DNA of 64,000 bases, taken from Verticillium longisporum (Eukaryota > Ascomycota > Sordariomycetes > Glomerellales > Plectosphaerellaceae). The stretch covers positions 2,356,001 to 2,420,000 of the forward strand of contig JAETXT010000004.1 of assembly GCA_019188255.1 (NCBI GenBank). The letters run 5' to 3'. A program made the translations under genes and the position numbers. This document shows, in pieces, positions 38,955 to 50,402 of the stretch. Below the pieces are notes generated by a model, which was not told the origin of the DNA, searched no databases, and saw nothing but the letters and a program-made list of their open reading frames with translations. Every line of letters begins with the position of its first letter. Within the stretch, counting starts at the first letter, position 1.

Positions 38955-40019
38955 GACGGCAAACACGACACACGACCGCAAGCTGCGCTTGTGGCGCGGG
39001 AAGCGCAGCAGGCCTGCGCACAGGCGTGAGGCTGGTCCTCGGGGCTGGTCCTCACGAAGTGGAGAGGGTTGATCAGGGAGATGCGCTGCGTTGCATTTCT
39101 GCCATGCTACGGACGTGGACATGGTTTTGCTGTTTGTGTTGATTCCCAGCTGAAGGGCCAAGGGGAATTTGTTGAAGCGAGCGCTTGCTTTTGAGGAGAT
39201 GGGGCGATGTTGGATACCAAGGCCACCCTTTTTTTCTCTTTTCTGTTTTTGATATTTTCTTTTCGTTTTCATCTCGTCAGTCGTTTCGGCACCGAAGCCA
39301 AGAGCAGGTCTCGGGTTTGGAGGGCTCTTGATGCTGTCACTATCTACCATATTTGGCTAACAGCCTGCATTCGGACGCCAGACTCGGCGAATGTTGAACA
39401 TTAAGGATAACTCAACATCAGGATCAATCTGATGCAAGTCCTGCAATAGATCCATATATTATATATTGATGTATATACTCACACATGGTCAGCACTTGTT
39501 GGCCGTCGGTCAATACTGTTGTTAAGGTATGAGATCGATTCATGAAGCCATGTCGAATGTATACTGTGCATACCTTGGAAAGCCATCACTGTGACAGCCA
39601 AATTACCGCGGGAGAACTGTCCCTCGAAACACCGCGCACAGTAGAAACATCGCTCCGTGATTGGCCGCGCCAAGCTCGACCGGTCGCGACTTCCCCTTTC
39701 CAGCTGCTGTCCCAGAGCCTTTGAGCCTTTGAGCGTCACGAGGTCACGAGGTCACGGCCCATGCATTTGCTGTCTGTGTCCTTGTCCTGTAGCTGCGGCA
39801 TCCGGCAATCCGTTGACCCAACCTCAACCCCACACGCCACCCTGTCGCCTGAAAGAAAGCGTCATCTACCAGTATTCCTTTGATGCGACGTTCACCGACC
39901 GCTGCTCCTTCTTCGACGTGGATGAGAGCCCATCGCCTGGCTCCCACTTCCTCGGCTCCGCCACGCGACATCGATTGATCAACAGCAGGGTCCATTACAC
40001 GCATACCAGCGCCGCCGGT

Positions 40020-40092
40020 AGCTCCACGACGGCCTCCACGACGGCCTCCACGACGGCCTCCACGACGACCTGCACGACGACCTGCACGACGA
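40020..40092 (+). repeat. 12-bp tandem repeat
   Basis: Six near-identical units of the form CTCCACGACGGC, the last ones drifting to CTGCACGACGAC, about 170 bp upstream of the glutaredoxin start codon. Confidence 0.85.
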
Positions 40093-40133
40093 ACAAAACG
40101 GAACAGGCCTGAGAGCTTCGTCTCCCGCTCCCC

Positions 40134-40235
40134 GCCACCAGCGCCTTTTCTCCTTCTGCCCGCCACCAGCGCCTTTTCTCCTTCTGCCCGCCACCAGCGC
40201 CTTTTCTCCTTCTGCCCGCCACCAGCGCCTTCGAA
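40134..40235 (+). repeat. 28-bp tandem repeat, about 3.5 copies
   Basis: Three exact units of CGCCACCAGCGCCTTTTCTC + CTTCTGCC plus a partial fourth, ending about 30 bp before the glutaredoxin ATG at 40264. It probably lies in the 5' leader or core promoter. CT-rich segments of each unit resemble fungal promoter pyrimidine tracts. Confidence 0.9.
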
Positions 40236-40263
40236 AGCGCCCTCCAACACAAGCGAGCGCGCC

Positions 40264-41208
40264 ATGCCGTCGACGAGGCAGCTGCGCACGCTCGTCGTCG
40301 GCGTCATCATCGGCGTCGTCTTCGTCCTCTTCTACACGTCCCACCTGCGCCAGCACGAGGTGCGCGACGGCCGCACGCTGCAGGACTTTTACCACAAGAC
40401 GGTCAGCGGGCTCGACAAGAAGCCCGCCGGCTCCGGCTCCGGCTCCGCGGCCGGCGACCAGGCCGTCATCAAGGACAAGGACGGCGACGGCAACATTGAC
40501 GCCGACGACGAGCGGCTCGCCCAGGACATGGCCGACCGCCTCAAGGAGGCCGCCGTCAAGGCCAAGGAGGCCGCCAACAAGAAGGCGCCCCTGCGGCCCG
40601 ACGACCCCAGCGATATTGTCGGCATTGGCAACTCGGCCGCCGGCCAGAAGAAGGACGCGCCCGCCGCTGGTGGTCGTGGTGGTGCCGGTGCCGGTGCCGG
40701 TGCCGGTGCCGGCGCCAAGGACGTCGAGAAGAAGCAGGCCAAGGAGACGGACGAGGAGCACGCCGTCGAGGTCGAGGTCAATGCCATTCTCAAAAAATCA
40801 CCAGGCATGTCCCTCTTGTCTTGATTCTTCGGTGGTGGTCATGCATGGGGCGCCTTGCTAACCTCGTCAGTCATCATCTTTTCCAAATCCTACTGCCCCT
40901 ACTCCAAAAAGGCAAAGGCCCTGCTGCTCGAAAAGTACGCCATTGACCCGCCGCCCTACGTCGTCGAGCTCGACGAGCACCCCATCGGCAAGGCCCTGCA
41001 GGACCTCCTCGCCGCCCAGACGGGCCGCTCCACCGTGCCGAACGTGCTCATCAACAGCGTCAGCATTGGCGGCTTTGACGACGTGCACGACCTGGACGAG
41101 CGCCAGAAGCTCGTCGCCAAGATTATCGACCTCGGACAGAAAAGGGTCACCATGGTCCAGCGGACGGCGGGGGCGGGGGCGGGGGCGGCCGGACACAAGT
41201 CATCGTAG
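40264..41208 (+). CDS. Membrane-anchored glutaredoxin (Grx6/Grx7-like)
   Basis: Single-domain glutaredoxin of the secretory pathway, expected to act in glutathione-dependent redox control in the ER/Golgi. ATG 40264 opens PSTRQLRTLVVGVIIGVVFV, a single N-terminal signal-anchor, followed by a stalk of about 130 charged and low-complexity residues including a Gly/Ala repeat at about residues 138-149. The catalytic exon reads VIIFSKSYCPYSKKAKALL with active site CPYS, then TVPNVLINSVSIGGFDD (cis-Pro and glutathione-binding loop). The C-terminus ends in a second Gly/Ala tract and HKSS. The intron 40805-40870 uses a GC donor (GCATGT) and an AG acceptor; without it the frame stops at 40824. Yeast Grx6 has CSYS and Grx7 CPYS, so it resembles Grx7 in the active site. 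The anchor plus charged stalk plus C-terminal domain is the Grx6/7 layout. Confidence 0.88.
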
Positions 41209-42256
41209 GCGGGGGTGTGTTGTGAAGAAAAAATCCCCAATGATAGAAGCTTTGGAGCATTGGCAGAAGCCTCTGAGCATGGGCAGAACAAAAAAAAAAC
41301 AAAGCGAAAGGGGCCTTGGGTCTTGCTGGGCGTCAAGGGTGCATTTCATGGGCGTTTGGCAATGAATCGGTCTCTGATGAGAGGGGGCATGGCGATGACC
41401 TCACGGACGTCTTCCCGGGGAGGGAGAGCAGCATGACCACTATCCGGCATACATGTACAGTACGTAGGCAGCCAGACTACACGATGCTGTTTCCCCCGAC
41501 TGCTCCTTTTTGTTTGCTCTGCTGCTCCTCTGTTGCTGCCGATGACGGTCAAAGCAGCAGAATGCGACACCTGTGATGGCGCAATGTGGTGGGGGATCCC
41601 CCCCCCATCTCAACGTCTCCTTGACCCCTCCTCCCCGATTCAGATCCAGATGCGACAATTGCGCATCTAGGAGGCCGATCAAGAAACAATGGAGCATGCG
41701 TCACTAGCGGCAGGGCCTTGATGGCCTTGATGGCCAGGTACACTCGTCACCGAGCGGCCGCGAGCCATTGAATCGCGGCCGTCTGTCCTACTCGCCGGGG
41801 ACCCTGATGGCCACTGCTGCGGATGCGGATGCGGATGCGCTTCGCTGTTCAGAGGAGACGAGCAGGCACATTAAGAGGCCAAGGTCTGCCTGTGCCTTTG
41901 GGCCTTCTGCAATATTCCCTCTTGTCTGTAGTGCCCTTGATTTTGTGTTACACTTGAAATAATCTGTTCTCGAACCCGGCTGGTGTCCATCGATCCCCCT
42001 CCTCGTCGGCGACTTACACCGAGATCACGGCATCACCTTGGAGAAGTGGCGTCACAGGACCTAACCGGCAACGGTAACCGCTACCTGGCTGCATACCTTG
42101 GAACCGCTACCACGAAGCAGAGGAAGCTCGAGTAGGGAGATAGCCAATGCTGGGTCTTGTGTACATTTTCGATTGAGCTTCGCGACGACCACTCGCTCTG
42201 GCATTTTACATTGAATACTCGCCTTACATCGCAGTTCACAACACATCACAGCAATC
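41209..42256. other. Intergenic, about 1 kb, no gene recognised
   Basis: Contains a GATGCG triplet-like repeat near 41818-41838 and a GATGGCC repeat near 41717-41733. No RNA gene or supported ORF. Confidence 0.5.
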
Positions 42257-43385
42257 ATGCTTTCTAGATCACCGCACAAGGCCGTCAACAACGAGCTACG
42301 AAAGCCCCACCCCCTCGAGGGCTTCCTCGTCCTCGCCGTCGCGCCGTTCCTCGGCCATAAAGACATACAGGCTCTCCGATGCACTTGCACGGTAAGCTAC
42401 CCCTCTGCATTGCACGCTTGCTTTGCTCTGAATTAACATGTCACGCCAGACCTCTCGCCGAACCCTCGACACATACGAGCGATCCACAGCCCGTGCCAGC
42501 ATCGGCAGGGCCCCCCTCTCCGGTCCCGCACCGAGCCACCACCTCCTCACCTCCGACACCCCCGCCCGCTACGTCGCGCCGCGCGACACGTACGCCGCCC
42601 TGCGCGAGCTCGAGGACCGCGAGCGCGAGATTGCCTTCCTCGTCGACACGTCGCCGTACCTGCGCTCAGCCTTTACGCGCACGGGAATCAAGCCCGCCTC
42701 ACGGGGCGAGACGCGCCGCGCGCGCGCCGCGCTGAAGCGGGCGCTCTGGATCTGCTCGGGCCTCGCGGACCTCGAGACGGCGCAGTGGGCGGGCCCCGAC
42801 GCCGTGCCCGCGTTCCGCCGCCACGGCGCGCCGCGCCCCGCCGTCTTCAGGGACCAGGCGTCCTTCCTGCGCGACTTTGCCGACAGGAGGGCGGCGACGA
42901 CGGCGCTGGCGGCGCTGCGCGAGGCGCAGCTCGCTGCCGTCCGGGCGCTGCCTGCGCGGGACCTCGCGTCGCTGATTGTGCTCGGCGGCCTGGCGACGAG
43001 GGGGTTCGAGGACCAGCTGGGTACGCGGCGCATGGCCGAATACCCGCGACACGTCGTCAACGAGTGGAACGTCGCTGTTGCTGAGAATGTGTTCCGGCAC
43101 GGCGTGCACTTCCTGCGCGGTCAGGCGCGGCGCGGAACGGCCAGGTCCAGCTCGAACAAGGCGGGAGGAGGGTCAGCAGGAGGGATGGAGGCGTGCGCTG
43201 CGGCGGCGGTCTGCGACGTGGTACGCGAGATGCATTGCTGGGAGGCCGGTGACGAGGAGACGTTGCCTGGGCTGAACATGACCATACGGATAGCATTCCG
43301 GGAACAAGTGGACTGTGATCCGAGTGAGGCTGTAGAGGAGGCGGTTCGGGTCATGATGGGACGGAAAGGCGGGGAGAAAAAGTGA
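42257..43385 (+). CDS. Hypothetical protein with F-box-like N-terminus
   Basis: Two exons: ATG 42257 encodes LSRSPHKAVNNELRKPHPLE followed by GFLVLAVAPFLGHKDIQALRCTC. An intron near 42393-42450 joins TSRRTLDTYERSTARASIG. The segment around residues 22-45 (L-V-L-A-V-A-P-F-L-x4-I-Q-A-L-R-C-T-C) has the spacing of a divergent F-box, but the match is weak. The rest, about 320 residues, is Ala/Arg-rich and helical (RARAALKRALWICSGLADLE, ALAALREAQLAAVRALPARD) with no recognised domain. It ends in GRKGGEKK at TGA 43383-43385. Very high GC and arginine content make several overlapping shadow ORFs. The start codon and splice sites look sound (gtaagc donor, cgccag acceptor), so I consider the gene real but of unknown function. 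Confidence 0.65.
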
Positions 43386-43987
43386 CGACAGGGTGTTCTG
43401 CGTGATGTGAGCATAGGAATCAAGCATCTGTTTCAAGCCTGGAGGGCGTGATAATTTGGTTCCTCTGGTGATGCCTGGGGACGTCCCAAGCCGCTGTTGC
43501 AATTACCCGTCACAATTCGTGCATGGCCATAGGCACCTACGTGAGATGCGCACGCCTGATACTCTTCGATGATCGAGCTGGCTGCTGTCGATGGCCTGCC
43601 TGATGGATCATGCAAGCGGGACGATTGCGTGATGGATGTTGGCCCCTCCATCTACGATTCAAGACGTGGGGTCGAGTGCCGTCCGGGTCCTCTCCTGCAT
43701 CCGTCTCACCGAGACACGCACAGACCACCGTCATCACACACCTCGGTGAGCGAAGACCGGGGGTCCGAATTTCGCAAATCACATGACCGTCACCACCAAT
43801 ACCCGCCGTAGGGCAGGTTAGCCCTCTCAGAAATTTGAGTCTGCCCCATTTTCGTGACCTCGTCAAGCGAGACCCTCCCAACCGCAACCCGACCAGGTCA
43901 ACTCCATCCCACGCCACGCCAATCCAGCAATTCGCTCTTCGACGTCCACATCGAGAAGCGAATTCCCTGAACCTCACGACCGCAACC
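43386..43987. other. Intergenic, RPS15 promoter region
   Basis: About 600 bp holding the 3' UTR of the preceding gene and the RPS15 promoter. No obvious ribosomal-protein promoter element was identified with confidence. Confidence 0.45.
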
Positions 43988-44990
<1,003 letters not shown>

Positions 44991-45639
44991 GGTGTGGGAT
45001 GGGTGTTGGTGGTCAACGATTTGGTCGGCACGAAGGGACAGAGGTTATTGCATTCACGGTCATCAAACAAAGGCGAACGGGAATGGACTCGGTAGCATGG
45101 CAGTGCAAAGCCGCTACCACCTTGATTCGGCAACGGTAGTGAATAAACGCCTTGCCACCCCAAAAAGAGATGCTTTACGATTCACCTGCTGTCCACCTTT
45201 GCATGTCCATGTCCATGTCGTGTCGTCTCGGGTGTAGCGCCTCTTGGGTGTCGTCCTTCGCCTCAGGTTTCGCGAGAGGCTTTCTGTCCACCTTGGCATC
45301 CGACTGCTATGTTCTACCGTCGGCAACCCTCCATCATCAGAGGGCAACTCAGCAGAGGGCAACTCTCTTTACCGTTGCTAGGACTCGCTGCAGCCGTGAT
45401 GCCGACGCAACGACGCAATCTCAAAACCGTCTGCAGACAAGCAAAGCATGTTAATCACAGGATGAGGCTGTAAAACCAAACGCTTGCTACTCATTCAAAC
45501 TAATAATAAAGCTGCAACATTGACGCTGCGAATCCGCTTTCGTGCATGGCAATCTCGCCACGCCTGTATATGAACGTCTCATCGGTACTCACTATAGGTA
45601 GGCCAATTCCGCGTCGTAGAATAGCTGGAAGAAACGGCC
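44991..45639. other. Convergent intergenic region RPS15/SET protein
   Basis: 3' UTR space of RPS15 and of the SET-domain gene; AT-richer around 45480-45520. No gene recognised. Confidence 0.5.
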
Positions 45640-45798
45640 CTACGTATGTTCTTGAGGAACATCAACATCCACGTTTCTGTCCGCAGCGGACAGCTTCCTC
45701 AACATCTTTGTAAGGCCTTGACAAGAATTCCTGCGAAGCTTCTTGAAAGCCTCCTTGGCTCTTGGGCCAAAGGACTTGGCATTTTCTGACAGGTTGTG
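45640..45798 (-). other. In-frame, protein-like continuation after the SET gene stop codon
   Basis: Directly after the TAG at 45799-45801 the same frame continues for 52 codons to TAG 45640-45642, reading HNLSENAKSFGPRAKEAF then KKLRRNSCQGLTKMLRKL and ending VPQEHT. Composition is helical and lysine-rich, like the C-terminal tails of SET proteins. No intron of plausible length removes the stop. It may be part of the SET protein (substitution, assembly error or readthrough) or 3' UTR that looks coding by chance. Confidence 0.4.
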
Positions 45799-47238
45799 CT
45801 AATGCCATGTCACGCACCTGCGTTCCTCGCATACGCTGCAGAGACATCTGAAGTATGGAGAAGAGATGTAGTCGATAAAGATTTCCTCTCCTGCCTCCAA
45901 GTCGCGAAGAGCTTTGAACCTGGCGAATACAACATCATCTTTGACTTGAGGGAGGCATTCCATCGTAGCGTTCACCTGGCTTCGGACTCGACTGTTGGGC
46001 CCGGCAGGGCATGCATGGTTGGCTTTGCTGCCAAGGTGGAAGACACTCTTCTTGGCACCGTTTGTCTCCTGTTGCTCTTCAAAGCTATGCGTTTGAAGCA
46101 AGTTCATAAGTTTGCGGTTGTTCCTGTCTTGGGTACGATCGTACACTCCGGGTATAGCTTCCAGGTCTGGATAGTTGGCCATCAGCCGTTGTTGGTTGTT
46201 GTGAGATATCACATTCCAGGCACCAGACATTTTGTCATAGTCAGCAACCGCCCGGAGAACTGAAACTTCTTCGAAAATGATTTGATCTCTTGCAACTGGA
46301 AACTTGGTGAAGAGACCGTCACCACACCCCGGGATCGTAGAAGGCCCAGACATGACGAGGCTTTCTGGCTTCGCTGTCCTTGGGTTTGGGCGAATGTCAG
46401 GCACTTCCAGAGGTGGTGCTGGTGTGATCGCCATGTCGTCTTCGTCATTGGTGTCTCTAGGAGGCTGCCTGGCCAATGACTCGGCGAGCTCGACAGGTAC
46501 GGCATCGGAGGATGAGCTGGTCGTGGCCGGCTGTGCCGCGGAGTTTCGAGATGGACCAGGAGCACTTTCTTGCAGGAGAGCGTCAGTGGAGGAATCCGCC
46601 GTAGCATCGGGCCCTCTTGTGAATGCTGTCGTTGGAAGTGCAGTCGAGCGTTCGCCACCATGAGCATCTGCAAGAGTCCCATCGCTCGGCTCAGCATGGG
46701 TATCTGTTTCAGCTTGTTCCGATTGCATGATTTGCGAGGGTTGAGATTCTGGGCCATGCCGAGCACTCTGATCAACCTGGGGTAAAGGATGGTGCCGGAA
46801 ATGTTGGACAGCCTTGGACGATAGATGGAGACCGCGAAGCCTGCGGTACATTCGATTTTTTGTGGGAAACCCTTGTGAACCATGAAACGGCTTGGAAACT
46901 CGCGAGCTCGTGCTGGCCTGAGGAGCTCGTGGAGCCCTGGAAGACCGAACCGATGCAGTTCGAAGCAGAGCTGGGGGAGCTTGTGAGGCCTGTGAGGCCT
47001 GCGAGCCCTGAGGTCCTGGGTTGGCCGACATGGGCAGCGGAGCTGATGGGGCCATCTGATCCCTTTGAGCCCCGACAGCCTGTGAATCTGGAGGGAATGG
47101 GCCTAACAGACTTGTCCGAGGCGTCTGAGCATTTGGGTCGGGGAGGGGTGCCAGTCGTTGCGCGACGGACTGAACCCAAGTGGATGTCACGTCCTCGTCT
47201 TGATTTTCGTCGATGGTAAAAATACCTAGACCCGCCAT
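45799..47238 (-). CDS. SET-domain protein (putative lysine methyltransferase)
   Basis: Start taken at ATG 47238 (AGLGIFTIDENQ); the frame upstream lacks another ATG. The first roughly 280 residues are disordered and Ser/Pro/Gln-rich with repeated QGSQASQASQ-like sequence. The SET domain occupies the C-terminal part: GCGDGLFTKFPVARDQIIFEE (SET N-terminal strand), HLGSKANHACPAGPNSRVRS (the NHxCxPN-like SAM/knot motif in a variant form), then VFARFKALRDLEAGEEIFIDY. After this comes FRCLCSVCEERRC, which resembles the post-SET zinc-binding cysteines of SMYD-like fungal SET proteins. The frame ends at TAG 45799-45801, soon after the post-SET cysteines, followed by a coding-like continuation. Substrate (histone or other protein) is unknown. 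Confidence 0.8.
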   Translation of the reverse strand: MAGLGIFTIDENQDEDVTSTWVQSVAQRLAPLPDPNAQTPRTSLLGPFPPDSQAVGAQRDQMAPSAPLPMSANPGPQGSQASQASQAPPALLRTASVRSSRAPRAPQASTSSRVSKPFHGSQGFPTKNRMYRRLRGLHLSSKAVQHFRHHPLPQVDQSARHGPESQPSQIMQSEQAETDTHAEPSDGTLADAHGGERSTALPTTAFTRGPDATADSSTDALLQESAPGPSRNSAAQPATTSSSSDAVPVELAESLARQPPRDTNDEDDMAITPAPPLEVPDIRPNPRTAKPESLVMSGPSTIPGCGDGLFTKFPVARDQIIFEEVSVLRAVADYDKMSGAWNVISHNNQQRLMANYPDLEAIPGVYDRTQDRNNRKLMNLLQTHSFEEQQETNGAKKSVFHLGSKANHACPAGPNSRVRSQVNATMECLPQVKDDVVFARFKALRDLEAGEEIFIDYISSPYFRCLCSVCEERRCVTWH

Positions 47239-47286
47239 GGTATCGATTGTGAAGTAATACGGGTTTACTTGGATGGGAAAGCTCAA

Positions 47287-47968
47287 GACAAGCCTGGATG
47301 ACCAAGAATGTGGACGGATATGAATGGATGTTATGAACGGGATGGACTGGGCGAAAGATGGTGTTGGAGAAGAGAAAGAAAGGGGAGAGGAGGGGAGAGA
47401 TTAGGATGCATCTTTGACGAGGTCATGATCCAGGAAAGTAACGCTCGCAAAGCAGGGGCGACGAGCTTGTTCTTGCTGCGGACAATTTGGAACTATGAGG
47501 CTGCTGCTGCCGTACAACCACGACCAAGGTGTTCGGCGACCTCATGATACCTACCTACCTTAGGTACCTATGATAACCTTTTCGCGAGAGCATGGCAGGC
47601 ACTGCCCTCTGACCTTGATACATTTTCCAAACCAGAAGGCGCGAACACTTAGCCAGCCAAGGCCATAAATACCCTTGGGAGACGCCCGATCCTGCGCTCT
47701 TCAAAAGGTTTTCGTCGTGGATATCCTGTGGCAGCTTCTTCACTCCGGGGATTTTCATGCTTGCGCCTTCTCAGTATCCCAACGCTCGTCACATAATTTT
47801 GCCCTGCATAGGTTGCGAGTTGTCACCTCGTGCCCTCGAGTGCTCATTTCACAAGTGCTTCATGCTGAGAATAACCAGGTGGACAAATGGAATAGGTGTT
47901 GCAGATTCCCGTCTCTCTGCTAAAAAGTTTATGTACCGGTATCACACACCCGCGATCGCTGACCCGCT
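47287..47968. other. Intergenic between SET protein and complex I subunit
   Basis: Upstream of the SET gene and downstream of the complex I gene. It includes the motif CTACCTTAGGTACCTA at about 47555-47571, also seen elsewhere in the window. No gene recognised. Confidence 0.5.
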
Positions 47969-48566
47969 TTACTTCTGCTCCGCCGCCAGCTTCCTCGCCT
48001 TGCGCTCCTCGTCCTCGATGTGCTTCTTCTGGTAGTGGGCGACGACGTGGTCGAGGTTGGTCTGCGAGCCGGCGACGACGTTGCGCGCGGCCGAGTTTTG
48101 GAGGGCCCTGAAGTGAAGGGAGGGACCATGTCAGTTTGGGGTGTGTTCTGTCGGGAAGAGCGTAGGACAGGGGAAAGAAAAAGGCGAAAACGTACTCGGG
48201 GAACCGGACATCGACATCCCTGTTGGGCTCGGCGTAGAAGAAGAGGGCGCGGTCGAAACCGGCCTGCTCAACCGCCTTGGTGTGCAGGTGGTTGCGCTCC
48301 TCCCAGGCGCTCTGCCAGGACCAGTAGGAGTGAATCTTGCGGGTGAGCCACGGGTCCTGGCCGTCCTTGCCGGGCTGGGAGATGGAGTAGACTATGAAGC
48401 TCGTGGGGATGACGGCGAGGCTGACCCAGAAGCCCTTGCCGATGGGCTCGTTCACGGGCTCAGCATGGTGGTGGTGGTCGGAAGCGAAGCGGCGGGGCTG
48501 GCGGAGGGCCGTAGGCGTTTTCGTCTGGCGAGCGATGCAGGCGGTTCGAGTGCGGAGAGCCTGCAT
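47969..48566 (-). CDS. NADH:ubiquinone oxidoreductase 17.8-kDa subunit, mitochondrial
   Basis: Accessory membrane subunit of respiratory complex I, similar to the N. crassa 17.8-kDa subunit. ATG 48566 (QALRTRTACIARQTKTPTAL) gives an arginine-rich mitochondrial presequence ending near RRFASDHHHHAEP; an alternative ATG further upstream is unlikely. The membrane segment is GFWVSLAVIPTSFIVYSISQ, followed by the family block DPWLTRKIHSYWSWQSAWEE and RALFFYAEP. An intron (about 48106-48195) separates VRFPE from ALQNSAARNVVAGSQTNLDH. The C-terminus VVAHYQKKHIEDEERKARKL ends AAEQK at TAA 47969-47971. The motif order and size (about 169 residues) agree with the family. Confidence 0.87.
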
Positions 48567-49106
48567 CGTGGGCGAGCTTGCGGAGGGAGCGAGAGAGGGT
48601 GAGAGGGTCAATTGGCTCGCGCGCGGTGAGTGGTGATGTCGTAGGTTGATGGATTGACCATTGACCGGGTTGGGAGGTGTGGTTTGCTTTGCGGCTTCTT
48701 TCGCGATTGAGTTTAAGCGCTAGACGCGGGTACGCGCGGTTGCTGTGGCCAATAGCAGGCTGCCGAATTATAATGCTGGGGCTTCGCCTCTACGATGGAG
48801 ACAAGTTGTCCAGATGTCCGAGATGGCCTTCTAGGGACTTCGATTGGGCAACAGTGAACTGTCCTTTACACTTTGACTCATTCTTTTGCCAATGTTATAA
48901 ACGGTCACTGGACTGATCAAACGGTTTCACCAAGGGCTTTTTTCATCTTCATTTACCATCATTAACGACCTGCTGAGCTGCACCTGTGCTTTCCTCAAAG
49001 ACAGCGAAGCTTCTCATTGGCCTGGAAGCATTCAAGCATCACGGACACCCATCACTGATTCTCTCGCATAGCCTCGTCTTGAGCAATCTTCTTCATATTA
49101 AAAGCT
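48567..49106. promoter_or_regulatory. Divergent promoter region, complex I subunit/SIL1
   Basis: 540 bp between divergent starts; AT-rich near 48880-48960. No coding sequence or recognisable factor site. Confidence 0.45.
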
Positions 49107-50402
49107 ATGGCGAGGTCAAATCGAGCGCGTGGCGCATCATCGACATTGTCTTTTTTCTTCATTATCCTCAGCCTCGTCCTTCTCGTTCCTCTCACATCTG
49201 CTCGGGCGCCCGATGCGCAACCGTCACCACCAGTCGAGGGCGAGCTGATATGCCACACGGACAACCCAGCAGAATGTTACCCCAAGGTCTTCCAAGCGAC
49301 GCACGAATTTCAGGTCATCCGCGATGACCAGGACATCCCCAACGGCCTGCACATCAGAATGGACATGACCACCGGCCGCAAGGAAGCCAAGATCAACGTC
49401 CCAGACGAGGAGAACCCCGCCCTCGAAGGCCTCCCCGTCGACTCGAGCATGATCGTCGTCGAACCCGAGGAGGGAGAGTCAGAGGACGCGTCGCCGATCC
49501 CCTTTGCCGCCCCCGTCTACCAGGCCTTCGGCCAGGTGAAGCCGCCCAAGGAGGAGTCGCCGCAGTTCTACACGCATCTCGACTTTATCAAAAAGGGCCC
49601 CGGCGGCGCCGACCTCCCCTTTGACGAGGCGCTCGAGTTTCTCGAAGAAATCTCGCACGACATGTACTACGGCGACAAGATCGCCGAGAACCCCGAGACT
49701 GTCCACGCTCTCCTCTGTCTCATGGCGAGCCCCTCGCAGGCGGCGACCGAGGACGCGGCGCCGCGGGACCAGCGCGCCGCGACCATCATCGCCGCCGCGC
49801 TGCAGAACAACCCGGACGCCACCGAGCTCGTCGGCAACGCCTGGCTCGGCTTCCGCGACGCAAAGTGTAGCGTGCCCGAGGGGGGCGAGGGCGGCAGGGT
49901 CACGCTGGGCGAGAAGATGTACGCGCCGTTCGTGCCGGGCGAGCCGCTGATGGTCGGTGAGCTTGCCCTCGCCGCGGCGCGGGCCAAGGCGCGCGTCAAT
50001 GCTCTGCACGGTCTGCTGCGGAGCCCGGTCGTGCGGGATGACTTCCTCGCCAACAGGGGCATGGATCGCCTGCTCGAGGTTCTGAAGCCGGGCGGCGAGA
50101 AGTGGGCGGCGGGCAATGAGTGGGAAGGCGCCCAGCGCAAGGTGGCGCACCTACTGCTGGATACTTTCCTGGAGGAGGAGTTCGGGGCAACCAAGGGCAT
50201 CTGGCCGACTTTCAGAGCGGCCGAGACGGACGCGGGGAAGAGGAGGGCCGCGAGGGCTTCAGATGAGCAGTGGATTGAGGCCGTACGGGTCATCAGGGAC
50301 AGGCACCCTGGAAACAAGGGACACTGGAGTGTGGGGGTGCTCAAGCAGCTAGAGGCGCTGCACAAAGCGCAGCTGAAGAATCTGCCAAGGGAGGATCTTT
50401 GA
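49107..50402 (+). CDS. SIL1: Nucleotide exchange factor SIL1
   Basis: ER-lumen exchange factor for the Hsp70 chaperone BiP/Kar2. The single exon from ATG 49107 encodes 431 residues. The N-terminal hydrophobic segment (STLSFFFIILSLVLLVPLTS) is the signal peptide. The family hallmark ELICHTDNPAECYPKVFQAT and VIRDDQDIPNGLHIRMDMTTG follow, then GRKEAKIN. The rest is armadillo-like helices (LEFLEEISHDMYYGDKIAEN, ALLCLMASPSQAA, WLGFRDAKCSV, RVNALHGLLRSP). The C-terminus is REDL, close to but not the canonical HDEL or KDEL retrieval signal; fungal SIL1 proteins often end in such variants. Convergent with eIF1. Confidence 0.9.
   Translation: MARSNRARGASSTLSFFFIILSLVLLVPLTSARAPDAQPSPPVEGELICHTDNPAECYPKVFQATHEFQVIRDDQDIPNGLHIRMDMTTGRKEAKINVPDEENPALEGLPVDSSMIVVEPEEGESEDASPIPFAAPVYQAFGQVKPPKEESPQFYTHLDFIKKGPGGADLPFDEALEFLEEISHDMYYGDKIAENPETVHALLCLMASPSQAATEDAAPRDQRAATIIAAALQNNPDATELVGNAWLGFRDAKCSVPEGGEGGRVTLGEKMYAPFVPGEPLMVGELALAAARAKARVNALHGLLRSPVVRDDFLANRGMDRLLEVLKPGGEKWAAGNEWEGAQRKVAHLLLDTFLEEEFGATKGIWPTFRAAETDAGKRRAARASDEQWIEAVRVIRDRHPGNKGHWSVGVLKQLEALHKAQLKNLPREDL

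Larger units (their letters stand above)
38955..40263. other. Intergenic, about 1.3 kb, with tandem repeats near its right end
   Basis: Contains an AT-rich stretch at about 39450-39478 and two tandem repeats upstream of the glutaredoxin gene (listed separately). The reverse-strand ORFs of up to 260 codons that cross the repeats are repeat artefacts or antisense shadows. Confidence 0.5.

Noticed and set aside
39979..40761. 260-codon minus-strand ORF with repeated GGGQKEKRRWWRAEGE-like units
   Set aside because: Created by translating the antisense of the tandem repeats and the glutaredoxin exon.
41940..42000. Possible tRNA T-arm-like sequence (TTCTCGAACCCGG)
   Set aside because: No matching acceptor stem, D-arm or anticodon arm could be formed around it.
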